DNA of 64,000 nucleotides from positions 496,001-560,000 of the forward strand of contig NZ_PVZV01000003.1 in the NCBI RefSeq assembly GCF_002995495.1. The letters run 5' to 3'. Under the pieces are notes generated by a model, which was not told where the DNA came from, made no database searches, and worked only from the letters and a program-made list of their open reading frames with translations. Below, in pieces: positions 37,893-45,756 of the stretch. Position numbers and translations under genes: made by a program. The stretch's first letter is position 1; the number at the start of each line of letters is the position of its first letter. The DNA comes from Actinocorallia populi (GTDB taxonomy: Bacteria; Actinomycetota; Actinomycetes; Streptosporangiales; Streptosporangiaceae).

Positions 37893-38918
37893 ATGACCCA
37901 GGCCCCCTCGTTCTCCGTCATCTCCGGAGAACAGGTGCACAACGCCCTCCACGGCCGCGAGAAGCAGCTGACGGACATGGTCGAGGCGGCGTACCGCCTG
38001 CACGGCGAGGCCCAGACGGTCAACCCCGACAGCTACTTCCTGCGCTTCCCCGACCGCCCCAACAGCCGGATCATCGCGCTGCCCGCCAGTGTCAAGGGCG
38101 ACGTGAACGTGCACGGCATCAAGTGGATCTCCTCCTTCCCCGACAACGTCGCGGCCGGCATCCCCCGCGCCAGCGCCGTGCTGATCCTCAACGACACCGA
38201 GACCGGCTACCCGTTCGCCTGCCTGGAGAGCTCGATCATCAGCGCCGCCCGCACCGCGGCGTCCGCGGCCCTGGCCGCGGTCACCCTGGCGGACAAGCGC
38301 GGCGTCACCCCGCGCAGGGTCGGCTTCGTCGGCGTCGGCCTCATCGCCCGCTACCTGCACACCTACCTGGCGGGCAACGGGCTGGAGTTCGACGAGCTGG
38401 GCATCTTCGACCTGTCCCGCGAGCACGCCGAGGGCTTCAAGGGCTACCTCGAGCGCACCGAGAAGGGCCGGGTCGCCATCCACGACACCGTGGAGTCCCT
38501 GCTCACCTCCTCCGACCTCGTCGTCCTGGCGACCGTCGCGGGCGAGCCGCACATCCTCGACCCCGAGCTGCTCGCGCACAACCCGCTCGTCCTGCACGTC
38601 TCGCTGCGCGACTTCTCCCCCGAGATCATCCTGTCGGCCTACAACGTCGTCGACGACGTCGACCACTGCCTGAAGGCCAACACCTCCCCGCACCTGGCCG
38701 AGCAGAAGACCGGCAACCGCGACTTCGTCGACGGCACCCTCTACGACGTGCTGACCGGCAGGACCACCCCGCCGGCCGACAGGCCCGTCATCTTCTCCCC
38801 CTTCGGCCTCGGCGTCCTCGACCTCGCCGTCGCCCGCTACGTCTACGACCAGGTCACCGCCTCCGGCGACCTGCACACCGTCCCGGGCTTCTTCCACGAG
38901 ATGAAGCGCTACGGCTGA
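37893..38918 (+). CDS. sbnB: SbnB-type N-(2-amino-2-carboxyethyl)-L-glutamate dehydrogenase
   Basis: 341 aa from ATG 37893 with TGGAG upstream. It belongs to the ornithine cyclodeaminase/mu-crystallin family: substrate arginine and lysine in RIIALPASV and GIKWISSFPDN, the helix ASSA-like ARTAASAALAAV, and the Rossmann motif GFVGVGLIARYLHTY. In the SbnB subgroup the enzyme uses NAD+ to split the SbnA product into L-Dap and 2-oxoglutarate. Pairing with the SbnA homologue beside an NRPS is the standard Dap-supply arrangement. Confidence 0.93.
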   Translation: MTQAPSFSVISGEQVHNALHGREKQLTDMVEAAYRLHGEAQTVNPDSYFLRFPDRPNSRIIALPASVKGDVNVHGIKWISSFPDNVAAGIPRASAVLILNDTETGYPFACLESSIISAARTAASAALAAVTLADKRGVTPRRVGFVGVGLIARYLHTYLAGNGLEFDELGIFDLSREHAEGFKGYLERTEKGRVAIHDTVESLLTSSDLVVLATVAGEPHILDPELLAHNPLVLHVSLRDFSPEIILSAYNVVDDVDHCLKANTSPHLAEQKTGNRDFVDGTLYDVLTGRTTPPADRPVIFSPFGLGVLDLAVARYVYDQVTASGDLHTVPGFFHEMKRYG

Positions 38919-38996
38919 TTCCGACTTAACAGACAGTTCACAGCCGGGCCATCTTTCCGGGCGCCCGGCCGCACTAGCGTCTGTCTTCGACGGTCG

Positions 38997-39024
38997 TCCG
39001 GCACCGCGGCGCGGTGGTGCCGGA
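38997..39024 (+). terminator. Hairpin after sbnB
   Basis: TCCGGCACC (38997-39005) and GGTGCCGGA (39016-39024) pair over 9 bp with a 10-base loop. It lies about 80 bases beyond the sbnB stop and before the thioesterase-like gene. It probably ends the Dap transcript. Confidence 0.5.
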
Positions 39025-39088
39025 GGCCGTGATCCTTTCCGGCGGACCCGGACGCGGGGCGCCGCGGGAGGGCGGGCATGATGGCCCC

Positions 39089-39883
39089 GTGCCCCCGTTC
39101 TTCACACGTTCCGGCTCCGCTCTCCTGCCCGCCCCGCACGCCCGCGGCCCCTGGGCGCCCGACATGCTGCACGGGCGGCTGCTGGGCGGGCTGCTGGCGC
39201 GGTCCGTCGAGGCCGAGCACGGCACGGCGGAGCTGCGGCCGGCGCGGCTGACCGTCGACCTGTACCGCAACAGCAGGCTGGTGCCGCTGACCGTGCGCAC
39301 CGAGGTCGTGCGGGACGGGCGGCGGATCCGGGTGGTGGACGCCTTCGTCGACGGGCCCGACGGGACGGTCGCGCGGGCGAGCTGCGTCATGCTCAGGCCC
39401 GGCGGGCAGCCGCCGGGGACCGCCTGGACGGCCGAGCCGTGGGACGTGCCGACGCCCGACGAGCTGGGCGAGCCCAACCCGCGCCGCGGCGGGAGCACGC
39501 CGACCTTCGCGATGTGGCGGATCGGCGAGAACGACGGCGACTGGTCGGCGGATCAGCGCCGGCGGGTCTGGATGCGCGAGACGCACCCGCTGGTGGAGGG
39601 CGAGGAGCTCTCGCCGTTCACGCGGGCCGCGCTCGCCGCCGACCTGGCCAGCCCGCTGGCGCACTGGAGCACCCGCGGGCTGAACTACATCAACGCCGAC
39701 TACACCCTGAGCCTCGGCCGGCTGCCCGAGGGGGAGGTACTGGGCCTGGAGGCGGGCGGCCACCTGTCGGCGGACGGCATCGCCTCCGGCCACTGCGTCC
39801 TGTACGACCTGTCCGGTCCCCTCGGGCACGTCGACACCATCGCGCTGGCTAATCGCCGGCGCGCATCGCCTCCTTCAGGCTGA
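39089..39883 (+). CDS. Thioesterase-family (double hot-dog) protein
   Basis: 264 aa if started at GTG 39089 (MPPFFTRSGSALLPAPHARG). Earlier in-frame codons precede the apparent domain. The profile is that of actinobacterial TesB-like acyl-CoA thioesterases: APDMLHGRLLGGLLARSVE, then LTVDLYRNSRLVPLTVRTEV in the first hot-dog, and NADYTLSLGRLPEGEVLGLE in the second. These enzymes hydrolyse acyl-CoA; the chain is unknown. It could supply or edit an acyl starter for the NRPS C1 domain, but co-regulation is doubtful because a hairpin separates it from sbnB. Its 3' end overlaps the convergent permease gene by 35 bases. Confidence 0.75.
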   Translation: MPPFFTRSGSALLPAPHARGPWAPDMLHGRLLGGLLARSVEAEHGTAELRPARLTVDLYRNSRLVPLTVRTEVVRDGRRIRVVDAFVDGPDGTVARASCVMLRPGGQPPGTAWTAEPWDVPTPDELGEPNPRRGGSTPTFAMWRIGENDGDWSADQRRRVWMRETHPLVEGEELSPFTRAALAADLASPLAHWSTRGLNYINADYTLSLGRLPEGEVLGLEAGGHLSADGIASGHCVLYDLSGPLGHVDTIALANRRRASPPSG

Positions 39884-41015
39884 CCCGGCCGCCGGTGCGC
39901 AGCACCGAGTTGGCGTAGATCCGCCCGGCGAGCCAGACCAGCGCCGCGATCACCACCAGGGTCACGCCGATGGAGGCCAGCTGCTCCCACAGCGGCGCCC
40001 CGTAGACGGCGCGGATCGGCATGAGCAGCGGCGCGAAGACCGGAACGAACGACAGGATGCGGACGAGGGTGCCGTCCGGGTCGGCCGGCACCAGCGTGAA
40101 GCACAGGAAGTAGCCGCCCATCAGCAGGATCTGGATGGGCGCGCTCACCCCGCCGATGTCCTCCTGGCGGGAGACCGTGGCCGCGACCGCCGCGTAGAGC
40201 AGCGCGTACAGCGTGTACCCGGCGACGAACCAGACCAGCGACCACACGACGGTCCCCGTGAGGTCGCCGCCCGGCAGGTCGAGCGCCCCGGTGGCGAGCT
40301 GCGCCCCGACGCCCGCCGCCACGACCAGGCCCATCTGGAGGAAGCCGAGGAGGCCGAGTCCCAGCACCTTGCCCGCCATGAGCTGCCAGGGGCGGACCGA
40401 GCTGAGCAGCAGTTCCACCACCCGGCTGGACTTCTCCTCGACCACGCCCTGCGCGACCAGGATCCCCGACGTCTGCAGCATGATGAACAGCAGGACGGCC
40501 AGGGCCATCGCCAGGCCCAGCCGGGTCTCGCGCTGCTCGTCGCTGCCCTCCAGGGAGACCACCTCGACGGAGGCGCCGGCGACGGCCTGGTTCACCTGCG
40601 CCGGGTCGGCTCCCGCCTTGACCAGCTCGGCGTTCAGCGCGGACTGCTGGCCCAGCGCGGACAGGGCGGCTTCCAGCTGCTCGTCGGGCTCGCCCTTGAC
40701 GACCATGCGCAGCGGGCCGTCGAGCACCAGCGCGTCGAGTTCGCCCTCCAGGACCAGCCGCTCGCCCTCCTTCTGCGAGGGGACGGTCTGCTTCTCCACG
40801 TCGAGCTTCATCGCCGTGGCCACGGCGGTGACCTGGCCGGCGAAGCCCTCCTCGACGAATCCGATCTTCGTCGCCGAGCCGCCCAGGAGCTTCAGCCCGA
40901 TCAGGAGGCCTGCCACGAGGACCATCATCACCGCGGTGCTGATGACGAACATCTTCGACCGCAGGCGGTCGAGCTCCCGTACGGCGATCAGCCGCACCTC
41001 TGTCAGCGAGTTCAC
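39849..41015 (-). CDS. ABC-2-type transporter permease (NatB-like)
   Basis: 388 aa from GTG 41015, overlapping the ATPase stop as GTGA. One helix lies near residues 22-44 (FVISTAVMMVLVAGLLIGLK). A long extracytoplasmic domain follows to about 195 (QSALNAELVKAGADPAQVNQ inside it). A cluster of about five helices completes the protein (MALAVLLFIMLQTSGILV, LGLGLLGFLQMGLVVAAGVG, IGVTLVVIAALVWLAGRIY). The motif VEEKSSRVVELLLSSVRPWQ is characteristic of the NatB/YhaP exporter subgroup. Together with the ATPase it should form an exporter; substrate unknown. Export of the nonribosomal peptide is possible only by proximity. Confidence 0.88.
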   Translation of the reverse strand: MNSLTEVRLIAVRELDRLRSKMFVISTAVMMVLVAGLLIGLKLLGGSATKIGFVEEGFAGQVTAVATAMKLDVEKQTVPSQKEGERLVLEGELDALVLDGPLRMVVKGEPDEQLEAALSALGQQSALNAELVKAGADPAQVNQAVAGASVEVVSLEGSDEQRETRLGLAMALAVLLFIMLQTSGILVAQGVVEEKSSRVVELLLSSVRPWQLMAGKVLGLGLLGFLQMGLVVAAGVGAQLATGALDLPGGDLTGTVVWSLVWFVAGYTLYALLYAAVAATVSRQEDIGGVSAPIQILLMGGYFLCFTLVPADPDGTLVRILSFVPVFAPLLMPIRAVYGAPLWEQLASIGVTLVVIAALVWLAGRIYANSVLRTGGRVSLKEAMRAGD

Positions 41016-41902
41016 GCCTTCTCCCCCGTCACGACGTCGCGGAACAGCTCGGTGAGCGTCGGGCGCCGCAAGCTGAACTCGCGGACGCGCCCGGCCGCCA
41101 GCGCGGCGCGCAGCAGGACCTGCTCGTCGGCGTCGGGGGCGAGGGTGAACAGGTCTCCCTCGCGGGCCAGGACGCCCGGCACGGCGTCGGCCCAGCCGTC
41201 CGCCGCTCCCTCCACCCGGCAGAGCAGTTGCGCCTGGCCCTGCTCCTGCAGTTCGGCGGTGGTGCCGAGGGCGACCATCCGGCCGCCGCGGATGATGCCG
41301 ACGCGGTCGCAGAGCCGTTCGACGAGGTCGAGCTGGTGGCTGGAGAAGACCACGGGGACGCCTTCGGCGCTCTTGTCGCGCAGCACCTGGCTCATCACGT
41401 CGACGGCCACCGGGTCCAGGCCGGAGAAGGGCTCGTCCAGCACGAGGATCTTGGGGTCGTGGACGAGCGCCGCCGCGAGCTGGACGCGCTGCTGGTTGCC
41501 GAGGCTGAGCTTCTGCACCTCGTCGCCGCCGCGTTCGGCGACGCCGAGCCGCTCCAGCCACTCGTCGGTCGCCCGGTCGGCGTCCTGCGCCGACCTGCCG
41601 CGCAGCCGCGCCAGGTAGACGAGCTGCTCGCGCACCTTCATCTTCGGGTAGAGGCCGCGCTCTTCGGGCATGTAGCCGATCTCGCGGCGGGCGTCCTCGT
41701 CCAGCGGGGTGCCGCCCCAGCGGACCGTTCCCGAGTCCGCGGCCAGCACTCCCAGCACGATCCGCATCGTGGTGGTCTTGCCGGCTCCGTTGCTGCCGAC
41801 GAACCCGAAGAGCTCGCCTTCCCCCACCTCGAAGCCGAGTTCGTCGAGGACCCTCCGCTCTCCGTAGCTCTTGGATATTCGTTCTAGTGTCAGATTCCCC
41901 AT
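41012..41902 (-). CDS. ABC transporter ATPase (NatA-like)
   Basis: 296 aa from ATG 41902 (MGNLTLERISKSYGERRVLD). Walker A GSNGAGKTTT, signature LSLGNQQRVQLAAAL, Walker B ILVLDEPFSGLDP and switch SSHQ are complete. The C-terminal DUF4162-like part (RRPTLTELFRDVV) is typical of ABC-2 exporters. No good ribosome site precedes the start, so it may be leaderless. It is co-translated with the permease. Confidence 0.92.
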   Translation of the reverse strand: MGNLTLERISKSYGERRVLDELGFEVGEGELFGFVGSNGAGKTTTMRIVLGVLAADSGTVRWGGTPLDEDARREIGYMPEERGLYPKMKVREQLVYLARLRGRSAQDADRATDEWLERLGVAERGGDEVQKLSLGNQQRVQLAAALVHDPKILVLDEPFSGLDPVAVDVMSQVLRDKSAEGVPVVFSSHQLDLVERLCDRVGIIRGGRMVALGTTAELQEQGQAQLLCRVEGAADGWADAVPGVLAREGDLFTLAPDADEQVLLRAALAAGRVREFSLRRPTLTELFRDVVTGEKA

Positions 41903-41942
41903 AGTGGGACAAGCTTGCCGCAAGTCCACAAGAACGTCTAAG

Positions 41943-42737
41943 TCACGCCTTACACAAGATCTCCCCGTGCAGCAGGGCGAACCAGCCGTCCGGGTGGTCG
42001 GCGAACGCCTGCCAGCCGCGCGAGATGCGCTCCAGGTCCTCGCGGACCGCGTAGCCCGAGGACAGCGCCTGCTCGGCCATCTTCGAGTCCAGGATGCGGT
42101 CGCGCCACATCTCCCCCCACCAGCGGCGCTCCTCCTCCGTCGCGTGGCACCAGTTCGAGGCCGACGGCCGCACGTCCTCGAACCCCGCCTCGTGCGCCCA
42201 CGCCAGCAGGTGCCGACCGGCGTTCGGCTCGCCGCCGTTGGCCCGCGCGCACCGGTCGTACAGCGCCAGCCACTCGGCCAGCTCGGGCAGCGCCGGGTAC
42301 CAGACCTTGCCGCCGTAGTCGGAGTCGCGCGCGGCGACGATCCCGCCCGGCCTGCACACCCGGCGCATCTCCCTCAGCGCCCGGACGGGGTCGGCCACGT
42401 GCTGCAGCGTCTGGTGGGCGTGCACGACGTCGAACGTGTCGTCCTCGAACGGCAGCTCGTAGACGTCGGCGGCATGGAAGGAGACGTCGGCGACGCCCTC
42501 CGCCCGCCTGCGCGCCTCCTCCAGCACCTCCTCGACCAGGTCGACGCCGACGACCTTCGCCACCCGCGAGGCCAGGTCGACCGTGATGCTGCCGGGACCG
42601 CAGCCGACGTCCAGCAGGAAGTCGCCGGGCCCCAGGTGCGGGGCCAGGTAGGCGGCGGAGTTCTCCACGGTGCGCCAGCGGTGGGAGCGCAGCACGGAGT
42701 CGTGGTGGCCGTGGGTGTACTTCTCTTGGTCCGTCAT
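41943..42737 (-). CDS. Class I SAM-dependent methyltransferase
   Basis: 264 aa, MTDQEKYTHGHHDSVLRSHR onward. Motif I is LLDVGCGPGSITVDLA, followed by the acidic VVGVDLVEEV, ADVYELPFEDDTFDVVHAHQ (post-I to II) and RRVCRPGGIVAARD (motif III). This is the UbiE/COQ5-like small-molecule methyltransferase type. The C-terminal half with several Trp and His residues probably forms the acceptor site. The substrate is unknown. A perfect palindrome lies 21 bases upstream of the start codon and may control it. Confidence 0.9.
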   Translation of the reverse strand: MTDQEKYTHGHHDSVLRSHRWRTVENSAAYLAPHLGPGDFLLDVGCGPGSITVDLASRVAKVVGVDLVEEVLEEARRRAEGVADVSFHAADVYELPFEDDTFDVVHAHQTLQHVADPVRALREMRRVCRPGGIVAARDSDYGGKVWYPALPELAEWLALYDRCARANGGEPNAGRHLLAWAHEAGFEDVRPSASNWCHATEEERRWWGEMWRDRILDSKMAEQALSSGYAVREDLERISRGWQAFADHPDGWFALLHGEILCKA

Positions 42738-42757
42738 GGCCCGACTCTAACCCGACG

Positions 42758-42772
42758 TCTCAAGTCTTGAGA
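42758..42772. promoter_or_regulatory. Perfect palindrome TCTCAAG-T-CTTGAGA upstream of the methyltransferase
   Basis: Seven-base arms flank a single T, 21 bases upstream of the methyltransferase ATG. Size and symmetry fit a MarR- or TetR-type operator. No such regulator gene is directly adjacent apart from the TetR gene downstream at 42839, whose own likely sites (43449, 43504) have a different sequence. Confidence 0.5.
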
Positions 42773-42838
42773 AATGTGTATCACTATGTGGACAACGCGG
42801 GCGCGCGGCGGCCCGGGGAGGGCACGCGGAGGACATCG

Positions 42839-43432
42839 TCAGGAGAAGCCGAGAGCGCCTTCCAGGCCGCGGCGGACGAGCTCGGGGTCCACGTCGCCCA
42901 GGACCAGGCGCTGGACGACGAAGCCCGGGATGAGGCAGGTCAGGACGGTGCCGACCGCCGCGGGGTCGGCGCCCTGGGGAAGGCGCCCCTCCTGCTGGTA
43001 GCGGACGGCGAACTGCGTCCAGATCCCGCGGACGCCCGTGAGGATCTCGTTGACGACCGCGCCGATGGCCTCGTCGTGCACGGCCGTCGCCCAGACCTCG
43101 GGCAGCAGCTGGAGCTTGCCGCCCCCCTCCAGCTCCGCCAGGAAGATCTCGAGGAAGTCGTGGAACACCTCCGGCAGCGGGGGCAGCTCCTCCCGGCCCA
43201 GCATCTCGCGCAGCGCGGACTGCACCGCCGACCGCCTGTCCTCGGCGATCTCGGAGACGAGGTCGGCCTTGGCGGGGAAGTAGCGGTACACCGCCCCCGC
43301 GGACAACCCGGACTCCTTGAAGATGTCCTGCATGGAGGTGCCGTTGAAGCCCTTGATCGCGAAGCAGCGCACCGCCGCCTCGATGATCTGCTGACGGCGC
43401 TGCTCCAGGTGCTCAGGGCTGACTTTCGGCAT
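42839..43432 (-). CDS. TetR/AcrR-family repressor
   Basis: 197 aa from ATG 43432 (MPKVSPEHLEQRRQQIIEAA). DNA-binding domain: AVRCFAIKGFNGTSMQDIF and SGLSAGAVYRYFPAKADL. The ligand domain resembles the BetI/TetR_C_6-like all-helical type. It is divergent from the membrane protein gene at 43536, with two inverted copies of a 14-base element in between. It most likely represses that gene and itself. Confidence 0.9.
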   Translation of the reverse strand: MPKVSPEHLEQRRQQIIEAAVRCFAIKGFNGTSMQDIFKESGLSAGAVYRYFPAKADLVSEIAEDRRSAVQSALREMLGREELPPLPEVFHDFLEIFLAELEGGGKLQLLPEVWATAVHDEAIGAVVNEILTGVRGIWTQFAVRYQQEGRLPQGADPAAVGTVLTCLIPGFVVQRLVLGDVDPELVRRGLEGALGFS

Positions 43433-43448
43433 GGGGCCAAAAATAAAA

Positions 43449-43517
43449 CGGATGCTCGTTCTTGACAACCGGGCACACGGGCGTAGCATCGGACCCAGAT
43501 AAGAGAACGAACGTCCG
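43449..43517 (+). promoter_or_regulatory. Promoter with paired TetR half-sites
   Basis: TTGACA (43462-43467) and TAGCAT (43484-43489), 16 bases apart, form a sigma-70-like promoter for the plus-strand gene. CGGATGCTCGTTCTTG (43449-43464) and, inverted, AGAACGAACGTCCG (43504-43517) share the core CGGAxGxTCGTTCT. One copy overlaps the -35 box and the other lies just after the expected start of transcription, a layout suited to repression. Confidence 0.65.
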
Positions 43518-43535
43518 ATTTATAGGAGCCCGGTC

Positions 43536-44513
43536 ATGAGATCCCGGCCGCACCCCCTGATCCTCGCCCTGGCCGTGGCCGCCGTGCAGGCCCTGATGGT
43601 CCTCGCGTTCGCCTGGCCTTCGGCCAACACCGCCCCCCGTGACGTGCCGCTGGGCGTCGCCGGTCCCGCGGCCGCCGTCACCCAGCTGACCCAGCGCCTG
43701 GAGCAGGCGCAGCCCGGCGCCTTCGAGGTGCGTACCTACGCCGACGAGGCCGCCGCCCGCCAGGCGATCGAGGACCGGGAGGTCTACGGCGCGGTCGCCG
43801 TCACCCCGCAGGGCCCCAGGGTCCTCACCGCGTCCGCCGCCAGCCCGGCGGTCTCCCAGGCCCTCGTGCAGCTCGCCGCGGCCCAGGCCGGGACCCCAGC
43901 GCCCGCCGTCGAGGACGTCGTCTCCGCCGACCCCGACGACCCCCGCGGCACCGGCTTCGCCACGATGATCCTCCCGCTGGTCATGTCGGGCATCGCCGCC
44001 TCCGCCGCGCTGACCCTCCTGGTCCGCGCCGCCCGCGACCGGCTCCTGGGCGTCCTGGTCTTCGCCGCCGCCGGCGGCCTCCTCACCGCCCTCGTCGCCC
44101 AGACCTGGTTGTCCCTGACCCCCGGCTCCTACCTGGAGGTCGCCGCCGTCGCCGCCCTGGCGTCCCTGGCGACCGCGGCGCCCATCACCGGCCTGGCCAG
44201 CCTCATCGGCCCTCCCGGCATCGGCGCCGGCGCCCTCACCCTGCTCTTCCTGGGCAACCCCTTCTCCGGCGCCGCCACCGGCCCCGAACTCCTCCCCCAG
44301 CCCTGGGGCGCCCTCGGCCAGTTCCTCCAGCCCGGCGCCGCCGCCTCCCTCCTGCGCTCCGTCACCTTCTTCGACGGCGCCGCCGCCCGCACCCCCCTCC
44401 TCGTCCTCACCGCCTGGGCCCTCCTCGGCCTGGCCCTCCTGGCCGCCGCCCTGCGCAGGCCCCCGACGGCCGCCACCGCTCCCGACGAGGAACCCGTCGT
44501 CCTCACCGCCTGA
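43536..44513 (+). CDS. Multi-pass membrane protein, ABC-2/YhgE-like permease
   Basis: 325 aa from ATG 43536, AGGAG seven bases upstream. An N-terminal helix (LILALAVAAVQALMVLAFAW) is followed by an extracytoplasmic domain to about residue 140 (LGVAGPAAAVTQLTQRLEQA; AIEDREVYGAVAV). Five further helices complete it. The arrangement matches ABC-2 permeases or YhgE/DUF3533-type proteins that work without, or with an unlinked, ATPase. Control by the divergent TetR protein suggests an efflux or stress role. No ATPase lies next to it. Confidence 0.8.
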   Translation: MRSRPHPLILALAVAAVQALMVLAFAWPSANTAPRDVPLGVAGPAAAVTQLTQRLEQAQPGAFEVRTYADEAAARQAIEDREVYGAVAVTPQGPRVLTASAASPAVSQALVQLAAAQAGTPAPAVEDVVSADPDDPRGTGFATMILPLVMSGIAASAALTLLVRAARDRLLGVLVFAAAGGLLTALVAQTWLSLTPGSYLEVAAVAALASLATAAPITGLASLIGPPGIGAGALTLLFLGNPFSGAATGPELLPQPWGALGQFLQPGAAASLLRSVTFFDGAAARTPLLVLTAWALLGLALLAAALRRPPTAATAPDEEPVVLTA

Positions 44514-44655
44514 CCCACCGCACACGCCTGGCACCGCACACGTCAGACGCACCGCACATCGGGCACACCACACGCTCCGGGCGCGTCGGACACACCACAC
44601 ACGCCAGGCACGCCGGACGCACCGCACACATCGGGCGCGTCGAGCACACCGCACG
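44514..44655. repeat. Degenerate direct repeats in an intergenic spacer
   Basis: The motif GACGCACCGCACA(CA)TCGGGC occurs at 44546-44564 and 44616-44636, and GGGCGCGTCG(GA/AG)CACACC at 44579-44596 and 44633-44650, a repeat period of about 55-70 bases. Shorter CACACC/CACGCC units fill the remainder. No gene is supported here. Confidence 0.6.
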
Positions 44656-44688
44656 CGCCGAAGGCCCGGGATCCCCGGGCCTTCGGCG
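44656..44688. terminator. Strong 15-bp hairpin, bidirectional terminator
   Basis: CGCCGAAGGCCCGGG (44656-44670) and its exact reverse complement (44674-44688) flank the loop ATC. It stands between two convergent genes (43536-44513 and 44710-45249), so it can end both transcripts. Confidence 0.85.
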
Positions 44689-44709
44689 TCTCCTGGCCAC
44701 CGCCCGGAC

Positions 44710-45249
44710 TCAGGGCGCCGACAGGGCGGAGACCGCCTTCTGCAGCCGGGCCGCACGCCCGGCGGGCGTCCTGGCCTTCAGCAGCGGCAGGATCAACCGG
44801 TAGCGCGCCGTCTTGTCGAGCGCCGCGAAGCGCGCCGCGGACTTGGGGCGGGCCGCCAGCTCCCCGGCCAGGTCGGGCGGGACGGCGACGTCGCGCTGGG
44901 CGGCGTAGGCGGTCTCCCAGCGGCCGTCGGCCTGCGCGGCGGCCACCTCCGCCAGGCCCGGCGGGCGCATCCGTCCCGCGGCGGTCAGCGCCTCCACCCG
45001 CTCGACGTTCACCCGCGACCAGGGGCTGCCCTTCCGGCGGCGCGAGTACCTCTGCAGGAAGAAACGGTCGTCGTAGGCCTTGCGGTGGCTGTCGATCCAG
45101 CCGTGGCACAGCGCCACCTCCAGCGCCTCCACGATCGTGAGCGAGGCCGCGCCCGAGCCCTTCTTGGCGATCTTCAGCCAGGCTCCGCCCTCGTCCTCGT
45201 GATGCGCCGCCAGCCACGACTCCCACTCGGCGGCGTCCGCGAAGTGCAT
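44710..45249 (-). CDS. YdeI/OmdA-family protein
   Basis: 179 aa from ATG 45249, which shares its A with the stop of the preceding glyoxalase-like gene (TGATG). GGAGGTCC lies 12 bases upstream. Conserved blocks: ALEVALCHGWIDSHRKAYDD, FFLQRYSRRRKGSPWSRVN and the C-terminal helices with LDKTARYRLILPLLKARTP. YdeI-like proteins have been linked to resistance to membrane-active or polymyxin-type peptides, but the biochemical role is not settled. Translational coupling to the glyoxalase-like gene suggests a shared stress function. Confidence 0.88.
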   Translation of the reverse strand: MHFADAAEWESWLAAHHEDEGGAWLKIAKKGSGAASLTIVEALEVALCHGWIDSHRKAYDDRFFLQRYSRRRKGSPWSRVNVERVEALTAAGRMRPPGLAEVAAAQADGRWETAYAAQRDVAVPPDLAGELAARPKSAARFAALDKTARYRLILPLLKARTPAGRAARLQKAVSALSAP

Positions 45250-45656
45250 CACCGGCCCAGGACCTCCAGGTAGTGGCGGTTGTACATGAAGCCCAGCACG
45301 TTGCCGAACGGGTCGACCACCGCGGCGGTGACGAACCCCTCGCCGCGTTCGGTGACCGGCATGTACGGCTCGGCGCCCAGGGACAGCAGCCGGTCCAGGG
45401 TCGCCTGCACGTCGTCGACGTGCCAGTGGAGGACCGCGCCGCCGGGGGCGGTGGGCGCTCCCGGCGGCGCGTACCTCCGGTCGACGATGCCGAGCTCGGT
45501 CTGGTGGTCGCCGATCCTGAACTCGTAGTAGGCCACCGGCCCGCCGTCGTCCGGCCTCCTGAAGTACGGCTCGACGCCCAGCAGTTCGGCGTACCACCTC
45601 CCGGCCGCTTCCACGTCGTCGGCCCACAGGTTGACGGTGGAGACCCCTCGCAACAT
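45249..45656 (-). CDS. Glyoxalase/bleomycin-resistance-fold (VOC) protein
   Basis: 135 aa from ATG 45656 (AAGGGAG upstream). The single VOC unit begins MLRGVSTVNLWADDVEAAGR and continues with YAELLGVEPYFRRP, LHWHVDDVQATLDRLLSLGA and VVDPFGNVLGFMYN. Potential metal-ligand positions (His in LHWHVDD, Glu in YYEFRIGD) are present. The family contains dioxygenases, isomerases and drug-binding proteins, and the substrate is unknown. It is divergent from a WYL regulator and forms a two-gene operon with the YdeI-like gene. Confidence 0.88.
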   Translation of the reverse strand: MLRGVSTVNLWADDVEAAGRWYAELLGVEPYFRRPDDGGPVAYYEFRIGDHQTELGIVDRRYAPPGAPTAPGGAVLHWHVDDVQATLDRLLSLGAEPYMPVTERGEGFVTAAVVDPFGNVLGFMYNRHYLEVLGR

Positions 45657-45756
45657 CGTGCTCCCTTCGCCGCCGCGAACCGGCGGCTCGTTTCCGTTCG
45701 ACACCCCGAACACTAGGAAGCCAACAGGTCAGTGAATGTCCTCTTAGGACGGCAGG

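Noticed and set aside
44543-45226. Alternative frame on the minus strand through the repeat region and the YdeI-like gene
   Set aside because: The YdeI frame has all family motifs and its own stop at 44710. The other frame is low-complexity Cys/Val/Ala repeats and Arg-rich shadow.
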